A stretch of 64,000 bases of DNA from an uncultured Clostridia bacterium (GCA_944350265.1 CALVOG010000003.1:1-64000), one strand, 5' to 3'; positions 18,365 to 26,786 are shown, counted from the first letter of the stretch. Made by a program: numbers and translations. Notes: generated by a model not told the origin, from the sequence alone.

Positions 18365-18690
18365 AAAGTGCCGTGGCACCGCCACTTTTAAGGTGTCGCG
18401 CGTTAGGCTGTATTGCTTCTACCGTTAGGACTATCTGTCTGCTTGTCATTATGAGCGAAGCGAAGAATGGTCGTGGCATCCACCCGCGGATGTCTAATCT
18501 ATCCACTTTTCATATGCCTAATCCACGCACTCTTTCGTCAGCAAAACACGGCTAAACCCAAAACACCTCACCCATCCAAGCGCGCTTGGTCATTTTGAGC
18601 GGAGCGAAGAATGGTCGTAGCTCCCGCCCGCGAATGTCGAATCTATCCACTTTTCTTATTCCTAATCCATACTCTCTTTCGTCAGTTAAT
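18365..18690. repeat. Dispersed intergenic repeat block
   Basis: Two plus-strand core copies ending GCGAAGAATGGTCGT (near 18448-18475 and 18592-18620) are each followed by a CCCGCG(A/G)ATGTC module and CTATCCACTTTTC. This is the same module order as other gaps, showing that the pieces travel together. No gene is seen between marR and the sialidase gene. Confidence 0.7.
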
Positions 18691-18792
18691 TATTCCTCAT
18701 TCCACTCCTTATGAAAAATTTTTTAAGAAAACCCTTTTGTTTTTTTGAAATTTTTGATATAATTTCCTTACCAAAACAATTTAGGAGGAAAA

Positions 18793-19905
18793 ATGAAAAT
18801 TAAAAAAGACTTTGAAGGAATACTCTTCGCACCAAGAGAAGATGAAATCGGCGTTCCAACTGGCTGTATGTATCCGCGCGTTATCGAACTTAAACACAGC
18901 AAGGGCGAACTTCTTGCCACCTTTGAAAACTACTCGAAAGAGGAACCACCTTTTGCACCGATTTATAAAAGCACCGACGGCGGAAAGACGTGGCAACTTT
19001 TTAGCAAGATTGAGGATACGGTGAATGGATTTGGTATGCGTTTTCAGCCCGCACTTTATGAACTCGACGAAGATTGTGGAGATTTAAAAAAGGGCGCGCT
19101 TTTATACGCTGGCAACTCAATACCGAGTGATATGACCTCCACCGAAATTCTCTTTTTTGTAAGCACCGACCACGGAAAAACGTGGAAAGCGCGTTCTTCG
19201 GTTGCCAAAGGTGGTGCGCCAGTGGAGCAAAATTTTGAAAAGTTAGGTCCAATTTGGGAGCCACATATTTTCGTCAACAAAAAAGGCGAAATCACCATTA
19301 TGTTTTCGGACGAACGCCTCCACGGCACAGGCGAAAAAGACTATAACCAAGTGCTTGTTGCAGTCACATCATCTAACGGCGGAAAAACGTGGAGCAAGGA
19401 AAAACTTGTGGTGGCACTCAAAGACCGCTCGTTGCGCCCTGGTATGCCGGTCATCTGCAAAACCAAAAAAGGCTTCTTCCTTTGCTACGAAATTGTTGGA
19501 ACGCCGTGCAATGATATCTACTATAAAACCTCCACTGACGGCATAGATTTTGGCGACCCAAGCGACAGAGGCACCCGCGCGGAAACGGCGGACGGCTACC
19601 ATCTTGGAAGTATGCCATTTTGCGTATATAGCGAAAAATATGACGCCATCATTTTGAACGCAAAGAGAGATAACGGGGAAATCACCCTAAACACCATCTC
19701 CTTTTTGGTGAACTATAATAACGGCGAAGGGAAGTGGGAAAAACAAAGGCAACTTGTGGAGTATGACAACCGAATCTTGCAAACCGGATGGAGTAAGGGT
19801 ATGGCGGTCATAGAGAATGGCACAAAACTTATTGAACTTGCACCAATTCAGTCAACTCCAACCCTTATGCACATATCTTGCGCGATTGCAAACCTGCAAG
19901 AATAA
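18793..19905 (+). CDS. Sialidase-like BNR-repeat glycosyl hydrolase
   Basis: A 370-residue six-bladed-propeller-type protein with Asp-box repeats S-T/S-D/N-G/H-G-K-T-W near residues 57-64 (STDGGKTW), 117-124 (STDHGKTW) and 195-202 (SSNGGKTW). No signal peptide or membrane helix is present, so it should be cytoplasmic. The family cleaves terminal sialic acids or related sugars, but members without secretion signals may act on other substrates. A GGAGGAAAA site precedes the ATG, and TATAAT lies at 18758-18763. Monocistronic, ended by the palindromic element at 19933. Confidence 0.78.
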   Translation: MKIKKDFEGILFAPREDEIGVPTGCMYPRVIELKHSKGELLATFENYSKEEPPFAPIYKSTDGGKTWQLFSKIEDTVNGFGMRFQPALYELDEDCGDLKKGALLYAGNSIPSDMTSTEILFFVSTDHGKTWKARSSVAKGGAPVEQNFEKLGPIWEPHIFVNKKGEITIMFSDERLHGTGEKDYNQVLVAVTSSNGGKTWSKEKLVVALKDRSLRPGMPVICKTKKGFFLCYEIVGTPCNDIYYKTSTDGIDFGDPSDRGTRAETADGYHLGSMPFCVYSEKYDAIILNAKRDNGEITLNTISFLVNYNNGEGKWEKQRQLVEYDNRILQTGWSKGMAVIENGTKLIELAPIQSTPTLMHISCAIANLQE

Positions 19906-19932
19906 AAAGTTTAGAAGTGAAAATAACACAAA

Positions 19933-19967
19933 ATATGGTGTATTATGCATTGCATACTACACCATAT
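19933..19967. terminator. Palindromic element between convergent genes
   Basis: ATATGGTGTA and TACACCATAT enclose ATGCA/TGCAT, a 35-base near-perfect palindrome placed between the sialidase-like gene and walJ. It resembles the element at 47260-47302. Likely a bidirectional terminator or a small mobile palindrome. Confidence 0.55.
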
Positions 19968-20750
19968 CTATTTTAACTTGAAAATTCTAACCGGCACCGT
20001 CAGCGCCACATCAATCTTCACGTGGGTGCCTTCAACAATCCCTTTGTCGCCTAATTTTTTCGATATGTAAGTGTAAGCAAGGTCTGGCGTGTTGTTCTCT
20101 TTACTCAAATGCGAAAGCACAATTTGCCTCGTCCCCGTAAGCACAAGTTTTTCGGCAAAATCCGCTGAATCATCATTTGAAAGATGCCCATTTTTGCCCG
20201 CAATTCTCATCTTCAGTGCGAGTGGATACTTTGTGGAATTTCTAAGCATTGTCACGTCGTGGTTTGCTTCTAGGTAAACAAGTTGACTGCCTTTAACACT
20301 TTCAAAAATTTTATCAGTGGTATGCCCAAGGTCTGTGAGAAGGCTGACTTTACCCAAGCCACTTTCAAGCGTAAAACCAAAGCATTTCACATCGTGCGGA
20401 ATTTCAACGGGCGAAATTAGGAGATCGCCGATTTCAAACTGCCCATCGAAAATTCTCATATTCGCTTCGGCGGTCTTTGAAAGTTTTGGATAAACTCCTT
20501 TCCACACATCGTTGTGCGCATAGATTGGCGTGTTAAATTTTTTTGAAAAGACGTCAACCCCCTTCATATGGTCAGTGTGTTCGTGCGTCAAAACAATCGC
20601 ATCAATATCCTCTCCGCTAACGCCGATAAGGTTCAATCTTTTCACCGTTTCCGCGCAAGAAATACCGTCGTCCACCAAAATTCGAACGCCGTCCGTTTCA
20701 ATATATGTTGCATTCCCGTCACTGCCCGACGAAAGATTAAAAACTCTCAT
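19968..20750 (-). CDS. WalJ/YycJ-like metallo-beta-lactamase-fold hydrolase
   Basis: A 260-residue MBL-fold protein starting MRVFNLSSGSDGNATYIE, with the zinc motif THEHTDH near residues 55-61 and a later catalytic Asp in LTDLGHT. It matches the YycJ/WalJ type, DNA-processing hydrolases linked to replication-coupled repair and cell-wall regulon operons. Here it is not next to a walRK pair; it follows yhbY and obgE, 17 bases apart, with an AAAGGAT ribosome site. Its nuclease role is from the family. Confidence 0.85.
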   Translation of the reverse strand: MRVFNLSSGSDGNATYIETDGVRILVDDGISCAETVKRLNLIGVSGEDIDAIVLTHEHTDHMKGVDVFSKKFNTPIYAHNDVWKGVYPKLSKTAEANMRIFDGQFEIGDLLISPVEIPHDVKCFGFTLESGLGKVSLLTDLGHTTDKIFESVKGSQLVYLEANHDVTMLRNSTKYPLALKMRIAGKNGHLSNDDSADFAEKLVLTGTRQIVLSHLSKENNTPDLAYTYISKKLGDKGIVEGTHVKIDVALTVPVRIFKLK

Positions 20751-20767
20751 TTTTCTATCCTTTCAAA

Positions 20768-21064
20768 CTAAGGTAATTCAATGTGCTTAAAATCTTTACG
20801 AGTGGATTTTTTATATAAAATCACAATCGTGCCAATCACCTGCACAACTTCGGCGTTTAAACTTTTTGAAAGCGCCTCCGCCACCTCTTTTGAGGATAAC
20901 TCTGCATTTTTAAGCACCCTAAGTTTAACAAGTTCGCGTGCCTCCAAAAGTAAATCAATGGAGGTTATCACGTTTTCCGTAAGCCCATCCTTGCCCACTT
21001 GTGCCACAGGGTCAAGTGCATTGCCAAGCCCTCTTAAATACGCACGTTGTTTTGTTGTTATCAT
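20768..21064 (-). CDS. yhbY: YhbY-type CRM-domain RNA-binding protein
   Basis: A 98-residue single CRM domain: LRGLGNALDPVAQVGKDGL near the start, with the GxxG-type loop (VGKDG), then KLRVLKNAELSSKEVAEAL and VQVIGTIVILYKKS. YhbY binds pre-50S particles. It sits between obgE (nine bases upstream) and the walJ-like gene, a common Firmicute order consistent with ribosome assembly. Confidence 0.93.
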   Translation of the reverse strand: MITTKQRAYLRGLGNALDPVAQVGKDGLTENVITSIDLLLEARELVKLRVLKNAELSSKEVAEALSKSLNAEVVQVIGTIVILYKKSTRKDFKHIELP

Positions 21065-21073
21065 TCTCCCCTC

Positions 21074-22345
21074 CTATTCCTCATATATAAAGGAAATATC
21101 TTTAATAATCACGGTGTCGCCATTTTTCATTCCGCGCTCAATAAGGCTGTCAATCACGCCCATCTCTTTAAGGCGCCTTTGAAAATACGCGAACGACTGA
21201 GCATTTGAAAGCACCACGCCTCTCACCAGCCCATCCAGCCTTCCGCCAAACACCTCAAAACTGCCGTCGTCATTACGCTTAATTTCAAACGAAGAAGCGT
21301 CCTTTTTGTCGAAATCAAAATCGGTGACAGCAAGAGGTGGCTTTTTAGGTATTTTTTTCAAATTTTCAAGTATTTTTTTCTTCAACGCCTCAACACCAAC
21401 ATTGGTCAGCGAGGAAAGAAGAAGGTAGTCGCTGATTTTATATTCTTCTTCAAACTTTTTAAGGCGAGTTTTAAGCGTTTCTTCGTCAATCAAATCGCAC
21501 TTTGAAAAAACCACAATTTGTTTGGTTTTGGTTAGTTCCGCGCTATAGGAGGCAAGTTCGTCGTTGATGGTTTTATAGTCATCCACAATATTTCGCCCCT
21601 CGCTTTGTGATATATCGATAAGATGCACCAAAAGGCGGACGCGCTCAACGTGCTTCAAAAAGTAATGCCCAAGCCCCAAGCCCTTGCTTGCCCCTTCAAT
21701 AAGCCCAGGGATGTCGGCAACCACAAAACTCTCACCCATAACCTCGCACACACCAAGGTTTGGATAGATTGTTGTGAAAGGATAGTTCGCAATCTTAGGG
21801 TTCGCGTTTGAAATCACAGAAAGTAGGGTGCTTTTGCCAACATTAGGAAAGCCAATAAGTCCAACATCGGCAATCGTTTTGAGTTCCAAAATAACCTCTT
21901 TTTGCCTCACTTCTTCACCTATTTGCGAAAAGCCTGGCGCCTGCTTTATGGAAGATTTAAAATATGCATTGCCGTGTCCGCCCGCGCCTCCTTTAAGTGC
22001 CACAAACCGTTTCCCATTTTCGCTTAAATCTGCAATCACCTTTTCGTTTTCGGGATTTATTAGCACCGTGCCTGTTGGCACCTTTATCACAACGTCCTCG
22101 CCACTTTTGCCTGTTTTGTTTTGCTTTGAACCACCGAGCCCATCGCCTGCAACAAACTTCTTCTTAAAACGGAAAGAATAGAGCGTGTTAAGTTCATCAG
22201 TGGCAAGAAAAACAACGTCGCCACCCTTTCCTCCGTCACCGCCGTCCGGTCCGCCATTCGCCGTTTGGGCATTACGCAAAAAAGACACCGCGCCCTTTCC
22301 GCCGTTGCCCGCCTTAATGGTGATTTTCACTCTATCTAAGAACAT
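21074..22345 (-). CDS. obgE: Obg GTPase
   Basis: A 423-residue protein with three domains: the glycine-rich Obg fold (1 to about 158, GGKGGDVVF type repeats), a GTPase (about 159-335) with P-loop GFPNVGKSTLL, switch DIPGLIEGA and FSKCDL, and a C-terminal OCT domain (about 350-423). It binds the 50S subunit and takes part in ribosome maturation and stress control; in Bacillus it also supports sporulation. It starts a run with yhbY and the walJ-like gene. Confidence 0.97.
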   Translation of the reverse strand: MFLDRVKITIKAGNGGKGAVSFLRNAQTANGGPDGGDGGKGGDVVFLATDELNTLYSFRFKKKFVAGDGLGGSKQNKTGKSGEDVVIKVPTGTVLINPENEKVIADLSENGKRFVALKGGAGGHGNAYFKSSIKQAPGFSQIGEEVRQKEVILELKTIADVGLIGFPNVGKSTLLSVISNANPKIANYPFTTIYPNLGVCEVMGESFVVADIPGLIEGASKGLGLGHYFLKHVERVRLLVHLIDISQSEGRNIVDDYKTINDELASYSAELTKTKQIVVFSKCDLIDEETLKTRLKKFEEEYKISDYLLLSSLTNVGVEALKKKILENLKKIPKKPPLAVTDFDFDKKDASSFEIKRNDDGSFEVFGGRLDGLVRGVVLSNAQSFAYFQRRLKEMGVIDSLIERGMKNGDTVIIKDISFIYEE

Positions 22346-22535
22346 ACCTCTCTCCTTTACTTAAAAACTAACCCACACTGAAATTCACATCACTTGCGCT
22401 CTTTATGACCTTTATTATCTTGCAATCTACACTGAAATGAACACCACTCACACTCTTCACAGCCTTCTATGCCGAAATAAGCCGAAGATGGCAACAAGCG
22501 ATTTAAAATCTCAAAACCGAAATTAAGAAAATTTG

Positions 22536-23162
22536 TTACAAATTTTTCTTTTCCTCTTTGCAAAAGGTAACAAACGGACAACCTTTGCACTCTGGGCGTT
22601 GCGCCTTACATTTATACCGCCCGAAAAGCACCATTTGAAAGTGCAATGTTGACCACCTTTCCTTTGGGAAGCTTGCCATAAGCGCTTTTTCCACCTTAAA
22701 AGGGTCGTCACTCTTAACAATTCCAAGGCGATTTGCCGTTCTAAGAACGTGCGTGTCAACCGCGATTGCGTCGCCACCGAACGCCTCGGCAATAACAACA
22801 TTTGCGGTCTTTCTGCCCACACCGCTAAGCGAAGTCAACTCTTCCAGCGTTTTTGGCACCTCACCGCCGAACTTGCCGATAACATCCTTTGCCATTTTCT
22901 TAATGTTTAACGCCTTGTTGTGATAAAAACCGCAGGAGTGGATGAGTTTTTCAAGTTCTTCAAGCGGAATATCCACAAAATCTTGCGGAGTTCTATATTT
23001 TTTAAACAACTCATTGGTGACCAAATTCACGCGCTTATCTGTGCATTGCGCCGAAAGAATAACCGCCACCAAAAGTTCAAAGGGCGAGCGGAAATTCAAT
23101 TCGCAGTTAGGATTTGGAAACATTTTGTCAAGTTCGTTTGAGATAAACTTCGCGCGTGTCAT
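22536..23162 (-). CDS. nth: Endonuclease III
   Basis: About 208 residues. The helix-hairpin-helix LSGVGRKTANVV supplies the catalytic lysine, the matching aspartate is in VDTHVLRTANRLG, and the 4Fe-4S loop at the C-terminus is C-X6-C-X2-C-X5-C. It excises oxidised pyrimidines and cleaves the abasic site. The start at 23162 has GAGGAG; upstream ATGs at 23180-23186 lie on the ribosome site itself. The 190 bases between it and obgE hold no convincing gene, only two loose copies of a phrase ending ATTTCAGTGT. Confidence 0.95.
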   Translation of the reverse strand: MTRAKFISNELDKMFPNPNCELNFRSPFELLVAVILSAQCTDKRVNLVTNELFKKYRTPQDFVDIPLEELEKLIHSCGFYHNKALNIKKMAKDVIGKFGGEVPKTLEELTSLSGVGRKTANVVIAEAFGGDAIAVDTHVLRTANRLGIVKSDDPFKVEKALMASFPKERWSTLHFQMVLFGRYKCKAQRPECKGCPFVTFCKEEKKNL

Positions 23163-23197
23163 AACTATCTCCTCGCGCATTATCATACCACATTTCC

Positions 23198-23497
23198 CTA
23201 TTCGCTGTCAAATTGTGTCAAATCAACTCGTGGAAAAATTAGCACATTATCAATTTTATTTACCTCAAAATAGATATCATCGATAATTTTTGAAGATATA
23301 CTGTCAACATCGGCAACATTATAGTGCAACGATAACCTTTTTATGTTTTCGTGTTTGCCCCACAAATACCTATTCCTTATATACATTCCCAAAGAAAAAT
23401 GCAAAAGGCTTAAATCGGCAAGTTTTGTTTTTTTGAGCATAGTGATAATCTTTTTGTCCTTTTTTATGTCACTTTTGATTTCGTCAAGTATTTCCAT
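23198..23497 (-). CDS. DUF6794-like small protein
   Basis: A 99-residue protein. The centre (LLHFSLGMYIRNRYLWGKHENIKRL, then SSKIIDDIYFEVN) resembles DUF6794, a small family with an invariant G-M-x-I-R-N; function unknown. The start codon lies six bases after a perfect TATAAT, so the mRNA is probably leaderless. Its promoter spacer is a palindrome that also lies upstream of the divergent HTH gene. The pair looks like a small self-regulated module: repressor plus effector. Confidence 0.55.
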   Translation of the reverse strand: MEILDEIKSDIKKDKKIITMLKKTKLADLSLLHFSLGMYIRNRYLWGKHENIKRLSLHYNVADVDSISSKIIDDIYFEVNKIDNVLIFPRVDLTQFDSE

Positions 23498-23503
23498 ATC
23501 AAT

Positions 23504-23555
23504 ATTATATAAGCACCATAGTGCTTATGTCAAGTATAATAAGCACGAATGTGCT
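23504..23555. promoter_or_regulatory. Divergent promoter with two palindromic operators
   Basis: On minus, TTGACA (23528-23533) and TATAAT (23504-23509) are 18 bases apart, and the spacer is almost exactly the perfect palindrome AAGCAC-N4-GTGCTT (within 23509-23528). A second copy, AGCAC-GAAT-GTGCT (23542-23555), lies 30 bp away centre to centre, between a plus-strand TATAAT (23535-23540) and the HTH start codon. Two sites one integral number of helical turns apart suit a dimeric repressor, most simply the adjacent HTH protein. Confidence 0.7.
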
Positions 23556-23567
23556 AAAAATATTTAT

Positions 23568-23765
23568 ATGGAATTTAAGGACACGCTAAAATATTTGAGA
23601 AAAGAAAGAGGTTTGACGCAAAAACAACTCGCCGAAGCCACTAATTTTAGTTTGTCTATCATAAATAAATGGGAAAACGGTAAAAAATTGCCGTCATACG
23701 ACGCCTTAAAAACGCTGGCACGCTTCTTTAATGTAAGTGGCGACGAAATCCTGGGCTTGGAATAA
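23568..23765 (+). CDS. XRE-family helix-turn-helix regulator
   Basis: A 65-residue protein that is entirely a Cro/CI-type HTH domain: LRKERGLTQKQLAEATNFSLSIINKWENGKKLPSYDALKTLA-type order, with the conserved LTQKQLA and WENGKKLPS. A longer open frame reaches back to 23343 but crosses the operators and opposite gene; the ATG at 23568 is the natural start. There is no Shine-Dalgarno ahead of it, only the second operator. Probably an autorepressor that also silences the divergent gene. Confidence 0.82.
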   Translation: MEFKDTLKYLRKERGLTQKQLAEATNFSLSIINKWENGKKLPSYDALKTLARFFNVSGDEILGLE

Positions 23766-23789
23766 GCCAACGACCTTTTGTCATTCTTG

Positions 23790-24180
23790 GGTAGAAATAC
23801 CACTTTCTTTCACGCGTTACGCTTTACTATTTTCTATTTTTCCACTAGTAAACATTAAGCGCGATGACCGCAAGGACTATCACCCTGTTTGTCATTCTAA
23901 GCGAAGCGAAGAATGGTCGTAGGTGACGCTGTCACATTTTAAGGTATCGCGTGTTAGGCAATGTCGCCCATACCGAAGGCAGAGCAGTTATTTGTCATTC
24001 TGAGCGAAGCGAAGAATCTCGTCGTAGCACGGCTTTCAAAAACGAAAAGCGATATGGTGTGACAAAAACATAGCCCATACCGCAAGGCGATACCATTAAA
24101 TGTCATTCTGAGCAAGGAGCGCTAGCGACGCCAGCGAAGAATCTCGTCGTAGCCACCGCTTTCAAAAATTCTAAAATTCA
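23790..24180. repeat. Dispersed intergenic repeat block
   Basis: Three core copies on plus lie near 23891-23913, 23996-24018 and 24101-24142; the last carries the inserted stretch AAGGAGCGCTAGCGACGCCA. CTGTCACATTTTAAGGTATCGCG near 23930 matches modules at the window start and at 28430 and 63858. No gene is seen. Confidence 0.7.
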
Positions 24181-24289
24181 CCACTTAAACTTAAATAGAT
24201 TAAATACGAGAAAGTAAATTATATATAGCAAAGTCTTAACACAAAATACATAGCGTTTTTTGCGCTAAGCATATTTTTATGTGGATAAA

Positions 24290-24360
24290 TTAGACATTCG
24301 CGGGCTGGTTCTACGACGAGATTCTTCGGCTTCGCCTCAGAATGACAAATATGCTGACAG
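24290..24360. repeat. Dispersed repeat copy beside the tRNA cluster
   Basis: GACATTCGCGGGC is followed by CTACGACGAGATTCTTCGGC and CTCAGAATGACAAA, one complete composite copy. The remaining bases to the tRNA-Thr gene (24360-24553) show no gene; a near-palindromic TATACGACAAATTATCGTATA lies near 24442-24462. Confidence 0.6.
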
Positions 24361-24553
24361 TCCTAGCGGTGTAAGCGATAACAGCGCAACGAGCGGCTTT
24401 GCAATTGGGGCTGATTTTGAAAATTTTGATAAAAAAATGCTATACGACAAATTATCGTATAGCAAACTCGTTAAAGTGAAATTATAAGATATTAGCGCCA
24501 ACTTATAATTTCGATAAATCGCTATATGCGCCTAATTTAGGCACTTTTAGCAA

Positions 24554-24628
24554 TGGAGCTGGCGAAAGGAATCGAACCTTCAACCTGCTGATTACAAGTC
24601 AGCTGCTCTACCATTGAGCCACGCCAGC
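24554..24628 (-). tRNA. tRNA-Thr(TGT)
   Basis: Seventy-five bases with encoded CCA; acceptor GCTGGCG, anticodon TGT in CTGACTTGTAATCAG, T loop GGTTCGATTCC. Confidence 0.95.
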
Positions 24629-24642
24629 AAGCGAAGTTTTTT

Positions 24643-24727
24643 TGGTGGGCAGGGATGGATTCGAACCATCGAAGACATAGTCGACGGATTTACAGTCCGT
24701 TGCATTTGGCCGCTCTGCAACCTACCC
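24643..24727 (-). tRNA. tRNA-Tyr(GTA)
   Basis: Eighty-five bases with encoded CCA and the long variable arm expected of bacterial tRNA-Tyr; anticodon GTA in GGACTGTAAATCC. Confidence 0.95.
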
Positions 24728-24790
24728 TCACGCTCCACAAATCATCACTATTCGCTTTCGTCTTTTAACCTAAAAATTTGAAAACTTCAA

Positions 24791-25095
24791 AATCCTTGTG
24801 TCAAGGTTTTCTTCGCTTAGGTTTTCTTCGTATACTCTCGTATACTGGTGCCCTAAGGTGGAATCGAACCACCGACACGACTTCGCAAACTCGACTCAAC
24901 CGCTCCGTGATTTATTCTAAATCACTTCCGCTTTTTCGTCGTTTTGCTCCGCTTTCAAAAAATGACAAGCATTTTTTGAAGTTTCCCTGCGGTAATTGGA
25001 TTTTGAAAATCCTTGTGTCAAGGTTTTCTTCGCTTAGGTTTTCTTCGTATACTCTCGTATACTGGTGCCCTAAGGTGGAATCGAACCACCGACAC
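24791..25095. repeat. Direct repeat carrying the tRNA-Phe 3' end, with 129-bp filler
   Basis: Bases 24791-24878 recur at 25008-25095 (offset 217, 88 bp, apparently identical). The repeat holds the downstream flank and 3' end of tRNA-Phe. Between the copies, 24879-25007 is filler containing the perfect hairpin TTCAAAAAATG/CATTTTTTGAA (near 24953-24980). The filler resembles that in the tRNA-Leu block: CGCAAACT, then GCTCC, then the AAAATG...CATTTT hairpin. Confidence 0.8.
24846..24878 (-). pseudogene. Truncated tRNA-Phe copy
   Basis: Only the CCA end, acceptor 3' strand, T arm and part of the variable loop match tRNA-Phe; the sequence changes after GACAC. Confidence 0.85.
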
Positions 25096-25138
25096 AAGGA
25101 TTTTCAGTCCTTTGCTCTACCGACTGAGCTATCAGGGC
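25063..25138 (-). tRNA. tRNA-Phe(GAA)
   Basis: Seventy-six bases with encoded CCA; acceptor GCCCTGA, anticodon GAA in GGACTGAAAATCC. The intact member of the duplicated pair. Confidence 0.95.
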
Positions 25139-25173
25139 AAAATCTATGTCCTTTCGCTATATAAAGAACATAT

Positions 25174-25250
25174 TGGCGACTCGGATGGGGCTCGAACCCA
25201 CGACCTCTAGCGTGACAGGCTAGCGTTCTAACCAACTGAACTACCGAGCC
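25174..25250 (-). tRNA. tRNA-Asp(GTC)
   Basis: Seventy-seven bases with encoded CCA; anticodon GTC in AGCCTGTCACGCT, T loop GGTTCGAGCCC. The acceptor stem shows a G-T pairing (GGCTCGG with CCGAGTC). Confidence 0.92.
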
Positions 25251-25314
25251 AAACCTTTGTTAGGTTATCATATTTTAAAAAATAATGCAAGCAAAATAGC
25301 AAAATTTTTTAAAA

Positions 25315-25391
25315 TGGTGGGCCTTCACGGGCTCGAACCGCGGACCGACCGGTTATGAGCCGGTTGCTCTAACCAACTGAGCTAAAGGCCC
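25315..25391 (-). tRNA. tRNA with CAT anticodon (elongator Met, or Ile2)
   Basis: Seventy-seven bases with encoded CCA. The anticodon is CAT in CCGGCTCATAACCGG and the acceptor begins GGGCCTT. It is not the initiator, since a proper G-C first pair is formed. Whether it is elongator Met or the lysidine-modified Ile2 cannot be decided by eye; GCTCATAACC occurs in both. Confidence 0.85.
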
Positions 25392-25416
25392 TAAGGGATA
25401 ACCTTTTCAAGTGTTG

Positions 25417-25492
25417 TGGTCGGGGTGGAGGGTCTCGAACCCCCGACCTCACGGTCCCAAACCGCGCGCTCTACCAACTGAGCCACACCCCG
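25417..25492 (-). tRNA. tRNA-Pro(TGG)
   Basis: Seventy-six bases with encoded CCA; acceptor CGGGGTG, anticodon TGG in GCGGTTTGGGACCG. Promoter-proximal tRNA of the six-gene cluster. Confidence 0.95.
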
Positions 25493-25617
25493 TTTAAACA
25501 ACACTTGCTTTGTTATTTTATGATAATTTAACAAATTTGTCAAGGAAAAATGCAAAAAAAATTGATTTTTCGATAAAAAAAGGAAAAATTTAGCCCGTTG
25601 CCGACTAAATCTTCCCC

Positions 25618-26346
25618 TTAACCGTCCATAAGTTTCTTGCGCAAGGTTTCCAAAATTTTATTTTCAAGGCGAGACACTTGCACCTGCGACACGCCAAGTT
25701 CCTTGGCAATTTCGCTTTGAGTTTTGTCGTTAAAATAGCGCATAAGGATGATTTTTTTATCTCTGTCGTCAAGTTTTTCAATCACCTCTTTGAGGGCGAT
25801 ATTTTCGATAAAACTCACCCCACCCGTTTCGCCGTCATAGCGGTCAACCATCGTCAGTCCTTCCTCTTCTCCGTCGTCGAACGGCGCGAAAAGCGACACC
25901 GGCATCTTGCCAGAATCCATCACCATCACAACCTCTTGCTCGGTCAGCGAAAACGCCTTTGCAATCTCTAAAATCGTGGGCGTTCGATTATTTATCACAA
26001 AAAAATCGTCTAAAAATTTGTTGATTTTTAAATTTAAAGTTTTAATGGCGCGCGAAACCTTCACCGCTCCGTCATCACGCATAAAGCGCTTAATCTCTCC
26101 CACCACCATCGGCACAGCATAGGTGGAAAATTTGACGTTATATGAAAGGTCGAAGTGGTTTATCGCCTTCAAAAAGCCCATACAACCGAGTTGATAGAGG
26201 TCGTCATTCTCAACACCCTTCCCTCTAAACCACTTAATCACACTTTTAATAAGCGGTGAATTTTCCTTAACGAGGCGCTCTTTGGCGTCCAAATTTCCGC
26301 TTTGCGCCTCTTTGATAAGCGCCAACGTTTCCTCTTGGCTTAACAT
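25618..26346 (-). CDS. sigF: Forespore sigma factor SigF
   Basis: A 242-residue sigma-70 protein with sigma 2 (DLYQLGCMGFLKAINHFD near residues 48-65), sigma 3 (TPTILEIAKAF) and sigma 4 with a closing HTH (TQSEIAKELGVSQVQVSRLE). SigF directs early forespore transcription and is held by SpoIIAB until SpoIIAA frees it. Position as third gene after spoIIAA and spoIIAB, overlapping spoIIAB by seven bases, identifies it over the related SigG. Confidence 0.95.
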   Translation of the reverse strand: MLSQEETLALIKEAQSGNLDAKERLVKENSPLIKSVIKWFRGKGVENDDLYQLGCMGFLKAINHFDLSYNVKFSTYAVPMVVGEIKRFMRDDGAVKVSRAIKTLNLKINKFLDDFFVINNRTPTILEIAKAFSLTEQEVVMVMDSGKMPVSLFAPFDDGEEEGLTMVDRYDGETGGVSFIENIALKEVIEKLDDRDKKIILMRYFNDKTQSEIAKELGVSQVQVSRLENKILETLRKKLMDG

Positions 26347-26786
26347 CCAACCTCGCTCATTGCGTTCACAATTTTTTTCGTCATTTTGACGGTTGTGCCG
26401 AAGGAGTTTGAGGTGACCTCAACGTCGTCCATAAAACTTTCCATCACGGTGAAGCCCATACCAGAGCGCTCCTCGCTTGGCTTTGAGGTGTAAAAAGGTT
26501 CGCGCGCCTTTTCAACGTCCTTTATTCCCACGCCTTTATCTCTAATAGTAATGGAAATTAAATCATTTTCAAGTTCGCATCGAAGGGTGATATCGCCCTT
26601 CACTTGCCCGGGATATGCGTGCACCACACAGTTTGTCACTGCCTCACTCACCGCAGTTTTAATGTCGGTTATCTCGTCCACAGACGGATTGAGTTGCACA
26701 CAAAACGACGCCACGCAAACTCTGGCAAAGCCCTCATTCACCGAAAGCGCCTTAAATGTGACTTCCATAAAATTTGAATATTTCAT
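26340..26786 (-). CDS. spoIIAB: Anti-sigma F factor and kinase
   Basis: A 148-residue GHKL-fold serine kinase. It shows the N box EAVTNCVVHAY near residues 48-58, the G1 box IRDKGVGI near 81-88 and GMGFTVM near 108-114. It binds SigF and phosphorylates SpoIIAA on serine. It lies between spoIIAA (nine bases upstream) and sigF (overlapping). Confidence 0.96.
   Translation of the reverse strand: MKYSNFMEVTFKALSVNEGFARVCVASFCVQLNPSVDEITDIKTAVSEAVTNCVVHAYPGQVKGDITLRCELENDLISITIRDKGVGIKDVEKAREPFYTSKPSEERSGMGFTVMESFMDDVEVTSNSFGTTVKMTKKIVNAMSEVGC

Noticed and set aside
22390-22590. Cysteine-containing frame (CEECEWC) after nth
   Set aside because: Half of it overlaps nth in another frame, there is no ribosome site, and the cysteines come from a short duplicated phrase.
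24778-25210. Frames across the tRNA-Phe/Asp region
   Set aside because: They run through intact tRNA genes on the opposite strand and owe their length to the duplicated segment.
25174-25250. Weak acceptor pairing in tRNA-Asp as a sign of a pseudogene
   Set aside because: G-T pairing in the acceptor stem is tolerated and all other arms, anticodon and CCA are normal.
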